DNA from: Actinomycetospora sp. NBRC 106375
GTDB taxonomy: Bacteria; Actinomycetota; Actinomycetes; Mycobacteriales; Pseudonocardiaceae
Reading direction: 5' to 3'
DNA length: 64,000 nt
NCBI RefSeq assembly: GCF_030269665.1
Contig: NZ_BSTS01000009.1
Coordinates: 62,001-126,000, forward strand
The position numbers and the translations under genes were made by a program. Of this stretch, positions 41,643 to 49,598 are shown piece after piece. The notes under the pieces are model-generated. The model saw only the letters and a program-made list of their open reading frames with translations, was not told the origin of the DNA and searched no databases. Positions within the stretch are counted from its first letter, which is position 1. Every line of letters starts with the position of its first letter.

Positions 41643-42100
41643 GTGGAAACGACGACGAAGAGGCGCCTGGGCGCCATCGGCGGTGGCATCGCCCTGGCCT
41701 GCGTGGCGGGCTCGCGCTCGCCGCCTGGCTCTCGAGCGGCGCCGGCACGGCCGAGGGCAGCTCGACCACCGCCATCAACTCGACGATCACGCCGCAGAAC
41801 GGCGCCACCGGGCTCGACCCGGGGGCGACCGTCAACGCCACCGTCACGGTCAACAACCCGAACTCCTACCCCGTGGTCGTCGCCTCGATCTCGCCGGGCA
41901 GCTCGGACGCCACCGCCGGCAACTGTCCCGCGGGCACCGTCACGACAGCCGGTCTGACCAACCCGCCCGGGACCATCGCCCCGAACGGCACGCAGACCTA
42001 CACCCTCCAGGCCAAGATGGCGGCCGACCCCGCCAACTCCTGCCAGGGCCAGAGCTTCTCCCTGCCGCTGACCGCGAGCCTGGCCTCCGCGGCCGGCTGA
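41643..42100 (+). pseudogene. small exported protein, frameshifted (first of three tandem paralogues)
   Basis: GTG 41643 follows AAGGAGAG and reads VETTTKRRLGAIGGGIALAC, the start of a signal sequence, then shifts frame near the G-run at 41706-41710. In the +2 frame the sequence continues GLALAAWLSSGAGTAEGSS and runs through VNATVTVNNPNSYPVVVASI to TGA 42098-42100. One missing G would restore an about 153-residue protein closely matching the next gene (GLASAAWLSSGGGTA). No start codon exists in the downstream frame. A sequencing error in the G-run, programmed shift or true mutation are all possible. Confidence 0.7.
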
Positions 42101-42104
42101 GCGG

Positions 42105-42632
42105 GTGTCCCCACGTCACGGCCGCTGGAGGTCGCAACGCCGGCTCTCGTGGCGGTGGTGGGTGCGCCGGCTGCCGGCGGTCGGGGTGACCGGTGTCGTC
42201 GTCGCCGTGCTGCTCGGCGCCGGGCTCGCGTCCGCGGCCTGGCTGTCGAGCGGCGGCGGTACCGCGACGTCGCGGGCGGGGCAGGCCCAGGCCCCGACGA
42301 CCACGACGGTCGCGGGGTCCGCGATCACCGCGAACCTGCTCTACCCCGGGTCCAGCGGCGACGTGAAGGTCACCGTCAACAACCCCAACACCTACCCCGT
42401 CACGGTCACGTCGGTCAGCCCCAACGGCTCACCGACGGCGGCCGGCGGGAGCGGGACGTGCGCGACGACCGGCGTGACCCTCACGACCGCCTCGCCGGGC
42501 ACCGCGATCCCCGCGAACGGTTCGACGACGCTGACGCTCGCGGGCGCGGCGTCGATGACGAGCGCCTCGGAGACCGGGTGTCAGAACGCGACCTTCACCA
42601 TCCCCGTCACCGTCGCCATCACCAGCGCGTGA
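42105..42632 (+). CDS. small exported protein, tandem paralogue 2
   Basis: A 175-residue protein with an Arg/Trp-rich cytoplasmic start (RRLSWRWWVRRLP), one hydrophobic segment at about residues 26-47, then the motif GLASAAWLSSGGGTA and a Thr/Ser/Val-rich beta domain with VKVTVNNPNTYPVTVTSVSP. The repeated VNNPN-YPV segment also occurs in paralogue 1. A Cys pair (GTCATT, TGCQNA) could form a disulfide. GTG 42105 follows the previous stop by 4 nt, and its own stop overlaps the next gene. The segment-plus-AAW motif resembles alternate signal peptides of camelysin/SipW-type exported proteins, but no signal peptidase gene is near. Confidence 0.75.
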   Translation: MSPRHGRWRSQRRLSWRWWVRRLPAVGVTGVVVAVLLGAGLASAAWLSSGGGTATSRAGQAQAPTTTTVAGSAITANLLYPGSSGDVKVTVNNPNTYPVTVTSVSPNGSPTAAGGSGTCATTGVTLTTASPGTAIPANGSTTLTLAGAASMTSASETGCQNATFTIPVTVAITSA

Positions 42633-43048
42633 GACGTCCGGGGACCGCGGTCGTCGCGGCCGTCGTCGTCACGCTGCTGCTCGCGGGCAGCGGTGTGGCG
42701 ACGGCGGCGTGGCGGTCGTCGAACGCGGGCAAGGCGACCGGGAAGGCGGGCAGCCTCGGCGCGCCGACCGTCACGATCGGTGCGATCACCTGCACCACGA
42801 GCGGGCTGACCACGACCGCGACGGCGAACGTGAGCTGGACATCCGTCACCGGTGCATCCCAGTACTACGTCGAATCGGGCCGCCTCCTGAACCTCGCCCA
42901 GGGCGAGAAGAAGACGGTGAACGGGACGTCGACGACGTTCACCACCACGACGCTCCTGATCGACATGTACGTGCGCGTCACGGCGCGTGCGGGGAACTGG
43001 AGCGGGACGCCCAGCGCGACCGTGAACAAGGCGGTGCTCTGCCCGTAA
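42629..43048 (+). CDS. small exported protein with Fn3-like domain, tandem paralogue 3
   Basis: A 139-residue protein: a short basic start (VRRPGTA), hydrophobic segment at about 7-24, then GVATAAWRSSNAGKATGKAG, the same motif as in the two genes before it. The rest (VSWTSVTGASQYYVESG through YVRVTARAGNWSGTPSATVN) has the strand pattern of a fibronectin type III domain. The GTG start overlaps the previous stop (GTGA). A product of this kind would sit on the outer membrane face or in the wall; the function is unknown. Confidence 0.75.
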   Translation: MRRPGTAVVAAVVVTLLLAGSGVATAAWRSSNAGKATGKAGSLGAPTVTIGAITCTTSGLTTTATANVSWTSVTGASQYYVESGRLLNLAQGEKKTVNGTSTTFTTTTLLIDMYVRVTARAGNWSGTPSATVNKAVLCP

Positions 43049-43280
43049 GTCTCGCGATGATGGTGGGCCGGGGCCCGCTCCCCAGCTGCCTGATCCGGCC
43101 CACCACCACGCGGACGGTGCCCCCGGGCACCGGAGGCCGGGTCGCGTCACCGGCTCGGGGCCCACGGTGCCGTGTGCCACACCCGCCGCACCAGGGATCC
43201 ACGCCGAGGTTCACTCGACACGGTCACGGGTTCACTCGACCTGGGGAACGACGCGACCCGGTCAACCAGGGACCACCGGA

Positions 43281-43316
43281 AAGAGAAAACCCCAGGTCAC
43301 GCGCGGTGACCCGGGG
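43281..43316 (-). terminator. rho-independent terminator of tRNA-Asn
   Basis: On the minus strand a stem with arms CCCCGGGTCAC and GTGACCTGGGG (one G-T pair) is followed by TTTTCTCTTT, the only classical U-tract terminator noticed in the window, just downstream of tRNA-Asn. The rest of 43049-43280 carries no supported gene. Confidence 0.75.
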
Positions 43317-43322
43317 TCTCGG

Positions 43323-43395
<73 letters not shown>

Positions 43396-43514
43396 CCGTC
43401 ACGCCCGACCCGATCTCGCCGTCGGACGGAAGTCACGTTACCGCACGGGGTCCGCGGTCCCGCCGCACGGGTGGGGCAGGATGGACGGAACCGAGACGTC
43501 GGCGAGGAGACCGC

Positions 43515-43796
43515 ATGAAGTTGATCCCGTTCCTGCTGGGTGCCGGTGTCGGGTACGTGCTCGGCGCCCGCGCCGGTCGTGAGCGCTACGAGCAGATCGC
43601 CCGTGCCTACCGCCAGGTGGCCGACCACCCGAGCGTCCAGGGCGCCGCCGGCGTCGCCCGGGCGAAGGCCGGCGAGGCCGTGCAGACCGGTGTGTCGATG
43701 GCCCGCGAGAAGGTCGCGCCGACCGGCGGTCCGTCGGAGGCGTCGGGCACGCCGGGCGCTCCCGGTCGCGCGACGACCAACGGCTCCGATCACTGA
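43515..43796 (+). CDS. small YtxH-like membrane-anchored protein
   Basis: A 93-residue protein beginning MKLIPFLLGAGVGYVLGARAG, a glycine-zipper membrane helix, followed by a charged helical region (RERYEQIARAYRQVADHP) and a low-complexity Pro/Gly/Ser tail. This is the layout of YtxH-type proteins of unknown function. A GGCGAGGAGACC site lies before the ATG. Its end overlaps the convergent methyltransferase gene by 7 nt. Confidence 0.75.
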   Translation: MKLIPFLLGAGVGYVLGARAGRERYEQIARAYRQVADHPSVQGAAGVARAKAGEAVQTGVSMAREKVAPTGGPSEASGTPGAPGRATTNGSDH

Positions 43797-44563
43797 GCGG
43801 AGAGCACCGCGAACACCCGGCGGAACCCGAACCAGGTGACGCCCGAGCGGTCGGGGGGATAGGCCTCCCGCAGCCGCGGGACGAGGTCGGCGCGCAGCGA
43901 CGCCCAGCCGGCGTCGTCCAGCACGTCCCGGACCCGTCGCAGCGTCGTGCCCGCGAGCCAGTCGCCCACGGGGTCGTCGCCGGTCAGCGGGTGCAGGTAG
44001 GTCGTCTCCCAGCAGTCGACGACGCCATCGGGGCGCGCAGCGGCGAGCAGGCGGGCGTACTCCTCGGGGGTGCCGACCCCGTACGCGGGCAGGCCCCCGG
44101 CGACGCGCTCCACCCAGGCGGGTGACGCCAGCAGGTCGCGCGCGATCCGGTGGGACGGCGACTGCTCCGCGCCCGGCACCTGGAACGCCAGCCAGCCGCC
44201 GGCCGGGAGCGCCGAGGCCCACCGCGCGACCAGCTCGCGGTGCTCGGGCACCCAGTGCAGCACGGCGTTGGTGACCACGACGTCGGTCTCGGGGCCCGGG
44301 TGGAAGTCCCGCACGTCGGCGAGCTCGGCGTCGACCCCGGCCGCCCGCGCCGCGGCCACCACCTCCGGCGAGGAGTCCGAGGCGCGGACCCGCGCACCGG
44401 GCCACCGGGCGGCGAGGACCGCGGTGAGGTGGCCGGGCCCGCAGCCGAGGTCGACGACCTCGCGCGGCGCGGGCGCGCCCACGCGGGCGACGAGGTCGAG
44501 GAACGGGCGGGCGCGGTGGTCGTCGTGACGCCGGTAGAGCTCCGGGTCCCACGTGACGCTCAT
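43790..44563 (-). CDS. tam: trans-aconitate 2-methyltransferase
   Basis: A 257-residue SAM-dependent methyltransferase starting MSVTWDPELYRRHDDHRARP, the typical Tam N-terminus. Motif I is EVVDLGCGPGHLTAVLA, followed by VVVTNAVLHWVPEH and GGWLAFQVPGAEQSPSH. The C-terminal GVTWFGFRRVFAVL is also typical. Tam methylates trans-aconitate, an inhibitor of aconitase formed spontaneously from cis-aconitate. ATG 44563 overlaps the stop of the preceding gene by 4 nt, so it belongs to the dnaG operon. Confidence 0.88.
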   Translation of the reverse strand: MSVTWDPELYRRHDDHRARPFLDLVARVGAPAPREVVDLGCGPGHLTAVLAARWPGARVRASDSSPEVVAAARAAGVDAELADVRDFHPGPETDVVVTNAVLHWVPEHRELVARWASALPAGGWLAFQVPGAEQSPSHRIARDLLASPAWVERVAGGLPAYGVGTPEEYARLLAAARPDGVVDCWETTYLHPLTGDDPVGDWLAGTTLRRVRDVLDDAGWASLRADLVPRLREAYPPDRSGVTWFGFRRVFAVLSAQ

Positions 44564-45144
44564 CCCCGCGCCTCGCCGATGGTCCGGCTCCGCTCCGCTT
44601 CGCGTCCGGCCTGGAGCCTCTCCCCCACCCCGGCCGCGACGGACCGCACCGCGTCGAGATCGGTGCCGGGGTCGGGGCGCACGTGCAGCACGATCCCGGC
44701 GCCCGGTGCCCGGCGCTGGACGAACCAGGCACCGCCGTCGGCGACCTCGTGGTGCTGGCTGTCCTTCACCGCGGCGGTGACGCGCCGGTGCACCGTCTCG
44801 GGGAGCTTGCCCGGGTCGGTCAGCGGCACCCGGCGCGGCGGGAGGTCGGCGAGCAGGACCACGCCCCCGTCGAGCTCCTCCGCCTCCTGCGCCTCGATCA
44901 CCTCGAGCGCGCCGCCGGCCCACGTCGCCTTCGTGACCAGGTGCCAGGCGATGCGCACCGCGGCCTCGCCCGAGGCGGCGGGCGGCAGCCAGAGCCCGAG
45001 GTCGGTGGCGAGGACGATCGACCCACGCGGGCCGCGGCCGTCGGCGATCACGCGCTCGCCCTCGTCGAGCGTGCCGGTGAAGCCCTCCGGCATGGGCTCG
45101 CGGCCGGTGAGCATCGCGCCGAGGCGGTCGAGCACCCCGCTCAC
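44560..45144 (-). CDS. conserved hypothetical protein of the dnaG operon
   Basis: A 194-residue soluble protein from GTG 45144 with no recognised domain. The middle part (VLATDLGLWLPPAASG, VIEAQEAEELDGG) looks beta-rich, perhaps a PH-like fold, and residues 140-165 resemble a small alpha/beta unit (AWFVQRRAPGAGIVLHVRPD). It overlaps both dnaG and tam by 4 nt, so it is translated in a coupled three-gene operon. Confidence 0.75.
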   Translation of the reverse strand: MSGVLDRLGAMLTGREPMPEGFTGTLDEGERVIADGRGPRGSIVLATDLGLWLPPAASGEAAVRIAWHLVTKATWAGGALEVIEAQEAEELDGGVVLLADLPPRRVPLTDPGKLPETVHRRVTAAVKDSQHHEVADGGAWFVQRRAPGAGIVLHVRPDPGTDLDAVRSVAAGVGERLQAGREAERSRTIGEARG

Positions 45145-47048
45145 AGCGAGACCGCCCCGGTCGCCTGGTCGCGCAGCGCCTTCTTGTACTGCTCGAGCGC
45201 GACGAGGTCGCCGTAGAGCTCGTGGTACTCGTCGGCGTTCTGGATCGGCGAGAGCCGCTGGAGCCGTGACTTGATCTCCGAGACCTGGCGCTCGACCAGC
45301 GTGCCCTGCAGCGCGCTCATCATCGAGGTGATGTAGCGGTGCTCGTCGGTCTCGCGGGTCTGCAGCGGCTCGACGGCCAGCTCGTGGACCAGCGGCCGGT
45401 AGCCGCTCGCGAGCTCCTCGCCGACCGCGGCGATCCACGCCGAGCCCGACCACCCCGCCGACGTGCCGCCCGCGCCGAGCACGGCCCGGTGGACCGCGAG
45501 GTAGGCGTCGTTGGAGAAGGCGTCCTCGGGCAGCGAGTCGTACACCGGGCCGGCGAGCGCGGGCGCCTGCAGCGCGGCCTTGAGCACCTCGCGCTGCACC
45601 CGCAGCCGCGGGTCGTCGCGGGCGGGGAACGTGGGGCCCTCACCGGCGGGACGGCCGTTCTGCCCGGTCGGGGCGCGGCGCTGCTGGGCGCGCCGGGCCG
45701 GGGCCTCGGTCGGGGCGCCCGCGGTCTCCCGCACGCGGCGCACGACCTGCGCCTCGTCGGTCCAGCCGACCCATCCCGCGAGCCGGCGGGCGTACCCGTC
45801 GCGCAGATCCTCGCGGCGGATACGGGCCACCTCGGGGACGGCGCGCTGCAGCGCCGCCACCTGGCCCTCGACGGTGCCGAGGTCGTGCTCGTCGAGGATC
45901 GCGCGGATGATGAACGTGAACAGCGGCGCCCGCTGGGCCACGAGGTCGCGCAGCGCGATCTCGCCGCGGGCCTGGCGCAGGTCGCAGGGGTCCATGTCGT
46001 CGGGCGCGACGGCGATGTAGGTCTGGGTGGCGAACTGCTGGTCGCCCTCGAACGCCTTGCGCGCGGCCGACTGGCCGGCGGCGTCACCGTCGAAGACGTA
46101 GATGACCTCGCCGCGGTCGAACGAGTCGTCCATGAGCAGCCGGCGCAGCACCGCGACGTGGTCGTCGCCGAACGCCGTGCCGCAACTGGCGACCGCGGTG
46201 TGCACGCCGGCGAGGTGCATGGCCATGACGTCGGTGTAGCCCTCGACGATCACCGCCTGCCGGCTCTTGGCGATCTCCCGCTTGGCCTTGTCCAGGCCGA
46301 ACAGGACCTTGGACTTGTGGTAGACGGGCGTCTCGGGGGTGTTGAGGTACTTCGCCTCGATCCGGTCGTCGTCGAACAGCCGCCGCGCGCCGAAGCCGAC
46401 GACGTCGCCGCCGAGATCGCGGATCGGCCAGAGCAGCCGGCGGTGGAAGCGGTCCATGTACCCGCGCTGCCCCTGCCGCGACAGGCCCGCCTTCTCCAGC
46501 TCCTCGAGCGTGTAGCCCTGGGCGACCAGGTGCTTGGTCAGCTTGTCCCACCCGCTGGGCGCGAACCCGCACCCGAAGTCCTCGGCGGCCGCCTGGTCGA
46601 ACCCGCGCTCGGCGAGGAACTCCCGCGCCTTCTGCGCCTCCCCCGGCGCCCGCAACTGCTCGGCGTAGAACTCCGCGGCCAGCTTGTTCGCCGCCAGCAG
46701 CCGCGCGCGCGTCCCGCGGTCCTTCTGGACGCTCGACCCGCCACCCTCGTAGGTCAGGCGGTAGCCGATGCGGTCGGCGAGCTTCTCCACGGCCTCGACG
46801 AAGCCCAGCTGCTCGATCTTCATGAGGAAGTCGATGACGCTGCCGCCCTCGCCGCAGCCGAAGCAGTGGAAGGTGCCGTGCGTCGGCCGGACGTTGAACG
46901 ACGGCGTCTTCTCGTCGTGGAACGGGCAGAGGCCCTTCACCGAGCTGGCACTCGCCCGGCGCAGGGCGACGTACTCGCCGATCACCTCGTCCACCCGGTT
47001 GCGATCGCGGACCTCCGCGATGTCCGCGTCCCGGATGCGCCCCGCCAT
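45141..47048 (-). CDS. dnaG: DNA primase
   Basis: A 635-residue bacterial primase that makes RNA primers at the replication fork. The N-terminal CHC2 zinc finger is LCPFHDEKTPSFNV with HCFGCGEGG (Cys-His-Cys-Cys). The catalytic core contains GFGARRLFDDDRIEAKYLNT, the TOPRIM Glu in VIVEGYTDVMAMHLAG and the Asp pair in VIYVFDGDAAGQSAA. The C-terminal helicase-binding domain ends EQYKKALRDQA. ATG 47048 (MAGRIRDADIAEVRDR) is the family start. In many actinobacteria dgt lies directly upstream; here dgt is 12 kb away. Confidence 0.97.
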   Translation of the reverse strand: MAGRIRDADIAEVRDRNRVDEVIGEYVALRRASASSVKGLCPFHDEKTPSFNVRPTHGTFHCFGCGEGGSVIDFLMKIEQLGFVEAVEKLADRIGYRLTYEGGGSSVQKDRGTRARLLAANKLAAEFYAEQLRAPGEAQKAREFLAERGFDQAAAEDFGCGFAPSGWDKLTKHLVAQGYTLEELEKAGLSRQGQRGYMDRFHRRLLWPIRDLGGDVVGFGARRLFDDDRIEAKYLNTPETPVYHKSKVLFGLDKAKREIAKSRQAVIVEGYTDVMAMHLAGVHTAVASCGTAFGDDHVAVLRRLLMDDSFDRGEVIYVFDGDAAGQSAARKAFEGDQQFATQTYIAVAPDDMDPCDLRQARGEIALRDLVAQRAPLFTFIIRAILDEHDLGTVEGQVAALQRAVPEVARIRREDLRDGYARRLAGWVGWTDEAQVVRRVRETAGAPTEAPARRAQQRRAPTGQNGRPAGEGPTFPARDDPRLRVQREVLKAALQAPALAGPVYDSLPEDAFSNDAYLAVHRAVLGAGGTSAGWSGSAWIAAVGEELASGYRPLVHELAVEPLQTRETDEHRYITSMMSALQGTLVERQVSEIKSRLQRLSPIQNADEYHELYGDLVALEQYKKALRDQATGAVSL

Positions 47049-47156
47049 GACCGTCAGTCTAGGACGCCGCCGGCGCGCGCCGGTCCGGCCCGCACGATGT
47101 CGCGGACAGCCCCCCGGGTGTCGGGGACGCGTCTGCGCAGGCGCCGCGTGGGCGCA

Positions 47157-47290
47157 TGGTGGCAGCGAGGGCGTCCCTCGCTGCCACCCACGCACTCAGG
47201 GCGTCCCTCGCCCCCGCGAGGTGTGGAGTCGCCGGTCGGCACGATGGCGTCCCTCGCTGCGTCCTACGCAGCCAGGGCGTCCTTCGCTCC
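47157..47290. repeat. cluster of GGCGTCC(C/T)TCGC repeats with a perfect hairpin
   Basis: A 31-bp hairpin (47158-47188) has 14-bp arms GGTGGCAGCGAGGG and CCCTCGCTGCCACC around CGT. GGCGTCCCTCGC or its TTCGC variant then recurs three more times up to about 47287, partly within smaller inverted repeats. The cluster fills most of the 324-nt gap between dnaG and the SDR gene. No gene is supported here; the SDR promoter must lie near its right end. Confidence 0.65.
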
Positions 47291-47372
47291 ACGCGGTATG
47301 GGTCTCGGGAAGTTCGAGCCGCATCGCTCGGTTGCTCCACCGGCACCGCAGCGAGGACGAGGAGGACATGCC

Positions 47373-48164
47373 ATGCAGCTCGACCTGTCCGGGCGGACCG
47401 CGCTGGTCACCGGCTCGACCGGCGGCATCGGGCGCGCCATCGCCGCGGATCTCGCCGGCGCCGGCGCCCGCGTCGTCGTCAACGGGCGCGACCAGGGGCG
47501 CGTCGACGAGGCCGCGGCCGGGATCCGCGCGGAGACCGGCGGCGAGGTCGTCGGCGTGGCCGCCGACGTCGCGACGGCCGAGGGCGCCGACGCGCTCGCC
47601 GCGGCCGAGCCCGACGTCGACGTGCTGGTCAACAACCTCGGGATCTTCGGCCCGCAGCCGGCCCTGGAGATCGCCGACGACGACTGGCGGCGCTACTTCG
47701 AGGTCAACGTGCTCTCCGCCGCCCGCCTGATCCGGACCTACCTGCCGGGCATGACCTCCCGGGGCTGGGGCCGCGTCCTCGACGTGGCCAGCGACTCCGC
47801 GGTCGTCATCCCCGCCGAGATGATCCACTACGGGATGTCGAAGACGGCCCTGCTCGCGGTCTCCCGCGGCTTCGCGAAGGAGGCCGCGGGCACCGGCGTC
47901 ACCGTCAACTCCGTGATCGCCGGCCCGACCCACACCGGTGGGGTCGAGGGCTTCGTGCGGGAGCTGGTCGGCGACGAGCTCCCGTGGGACGAGGCGCAGC
48001 GTCAGTTCATGATCTCCTACCGCCCGCAGTCACTGCTGCAGCGCCTCATCGAGCCCGAGGAGATCGCGCACCTCGTGACGTATCTGGCGTCACCGCTGGC
48101 CTCGGCCACCACGGGGGCCGCCGTGCGCGTCGACGGCGGCTACGTGGACTCGATCATCCCTTAG
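47373..48164 (+). CDS. short-chain dehydrogenase/reductase
   Basis: A 263-residue classical SDR: ALVTGSTGGIGRAIAADL (NAD(P) binding), NNLGIFGPQP, VLDVASDSAVV (catalytic Ser region) and HYGMSKTALLAVSRG (Tyr-Lys), ending DGGYVDSIIP. ATG 47373 has GGAGGA 6 nt upstream; another ATG at 47368 is out of frame. It may use the residues after the active site (GPTHTGGVEGFVREL) for a mid-size substrate. It stands at the dnaG end of the accessory block and is convergent with the thioesterase gene. Confidence 0.92.
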   Translation: MQLDLSGRTALVTGSTGGIGRAIAADLAGAGARVVVNGRDQGRVDEAAAGIRAETGGEVVGVAADVATAEGADALAAAEPDVDVLVNNLGIFGPQPALEIADDDWRRYFEVNVLSAARLIRTYLPGMTSRGWGRVLDVASDSAVVIPAEMIHYGMSKTALLAVSRGFAKEAAGTGVTVNSVIAGPTHTGGVEGFVRELVGDELPWDEAQRQFMISYRPQSLLQRLIEPEEIAHLVTYLASPLASATTGAAVRVDGGYVDSIIP

Positions 48165-48176
48165 CCGCGCGCCGCG

Positions 48177-48515
48177 TCAGCCCGTGAACGCCGCCCGGTC
48201 GACGACGGCGCGGTCGATCTCGCCGTCCGCGACGTAGTGCCCGTCGCCGTCGATCGCGCTGACGTCGAACGTCAGCCGGTCGCCCTCGGTGGTCAGTGAG
48301 GCGTACACGTCGACGGTGCCGCCCACCGGGGTGGGCCGGCGGTGCCGGACGCGGATCGCGGCGCCGACCGTCGTCTGCCCCGGCTCCAGGGTCGTGGCCG
48401 CCTCGGCCACGGTCGCCGCCTCGAGCCAGGCGATCAGCCGGGGCGTGGCCAGGACGGGCACGTCCCCGGTGCTCAGCGCGACCGCGGTGTCGTCGTCGGT
48501 GACCTCGTACCTCAT
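48177..48515 (-). CDS. hot-dog fold thioesterase (FlK-like)
   Basis: A 112-residue single-domain protein: VLATPRLIAWLEAATVAEA, then LEPGQTTVGAAIRVRHRRPT and GGTVDVYASLTTEGDRLTFD follow the pattern of fluoroacetyl-CoA thioesterase-like hot-dog proteins. It would hydrolyse a short acyl-CoA. It overlaps the 3' end of the decayed MFS gene by 4 nt, indicating that both once formed one operon. Confidence 0.8.
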   Translation of the reverse strand: MRYEVTDDDTAVALSTGDVPVLATPRLIAWLEAATVAEAATTLEPGQTTVGAAIRVRHRRPTPVGGTVDVYASLTTEGDRLTFDVSAIDGDGHYVADGEIDRAVVDRAAFTG

Positions 48516-49519
48516 CCCGCCGATCGTAGGTCGTCCGCGGGGCGCGGTGCGGGCGCCGGGGCGTCGTCGACCGACCGCGGCAGCAGCAGCACGAGCAGCC
48601 CGCCCACGAGCAGCACGGCGCCGAACGGGTACAGGCTCGACGCCGTCGACCCGGTGAGGTCGGAGAGCCAGCCGACGAGCGAGGTGGCGACGGCGCCGCC
48701 GATGTTGCCGATCGAGTTGACCAGGGCGATGCCCGCCGCGGCCCCGGCGCCGGAGAGCAGCGCCGACGGGATGCTCCAGAACGCCGCCTGGGCGGTGGAG
48801 ACCCCGGCCGCGACCAGCACCATGGCGCCCACCGCGAGCGCGGTGCTCTGCAGGAACACCGCCGTGAGCACGAGGCCGAGCGCCGTGACCAGACACGGGA
48901 TCACGGTGTGCCAGCGGCGTTCGCCGGTGCGGTCACCGTGCGCCGACCAGGCGATCATCACCACGACCGCGACGACCTAGGGGACGGCGGTCAAGAGGCC
49001 GATCGTGAACGTGTCGGAGACACCGCTGCCCTTGATGATCGTCGGCAGCCAGAAGCTGACCAGGTAGATGCCCAGCGCGATCGTGAAGTAGATGCCGCAC
49101 AGCAGCCACACCCGCCCGCTGGTCATCGCCGCGCGGATGCTGCCGTGACCCTCCACGCGGGTGGACTCCTCGGCGGGCGAGGTCCGCCCGGACGACCGCC
49201 TTCTCCTCGTCGGCGAGCCACCGGGCGGCGTCGACGGAGTTGTCGAGGAACTTCAGCAGACCCAGGACGAGCGACGGGACGGCCTCGACGAGGAACATCC
49301 ACTGCCAGCCGCCGAGCCCCCCGACGTGTAGCCGACGAAGAAGATGCCGGCGCCGATCCCGTAGACGGTGTCGGAGAACGCCAGGTCGTCCTGCAGCTGC
49401 AGTTTCGCGAACCCGACGTTCACGCGGTCCAGATAGGCCGCGGCGTAGCAGATGAACAGGAACGGCACGAGCCGGCGCGTGATCTTCGAATAGACCGCGT
49501 CGGGGGCAGGCGTTGGCAT
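48512..49519 (-). pseudogene. MFS transporter (anion:cation symporter type), decayed
   Basis: The 5' part reads PTPAPDAVYSKITRRLVPFL and YLDRVNVGFAKLQLQDDLAF, as in tartrate/phthalate-type carriers. After FFVGY about 100 residues normally present are missing, and the frame shifts to GGWQWMFLVEAVPSLVLG. A further shift follows near ADLARR. A TAG (48978-48980 on the plus strand as CTA) interrupts GLLTAVP-VVAVVVMIAW, and the 3' part then runs intact to 48512. At least two frameshifts, one deletion and one nonsense codon make it nonfunctional. Confidence 0.85.
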
Positions 49520-49545
49520 GGCGGTTCTCCCGGTGCGCTCCGCGC

Positions 49546-49589
49546 ATGTCAGCAGTTCGGCTCGCTATGGCGAGCCGAACTGCTCACAT
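49546..49589. repeat. 44-bp palindrome, second copy of the ATGTGAGC family
   Basis: Arms (one mismatch in 19 bp) begin ATGTCAGCAGTTCGGCTCG and end in its near-complement, around CTATGG. It lies 9 nt beyond the stop of the GMC gene and has the same length and termini as 5536-5579. Confidence 0.7.
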
Positions 49590-49598
49590 GACCGAAGG

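Noticed and set aside
48933-49547. Two or three separate short genes in the MFS pseudogene region
   Set aside because: The pieces align in order to one transporter when frames are joined; each alone is incomplete.
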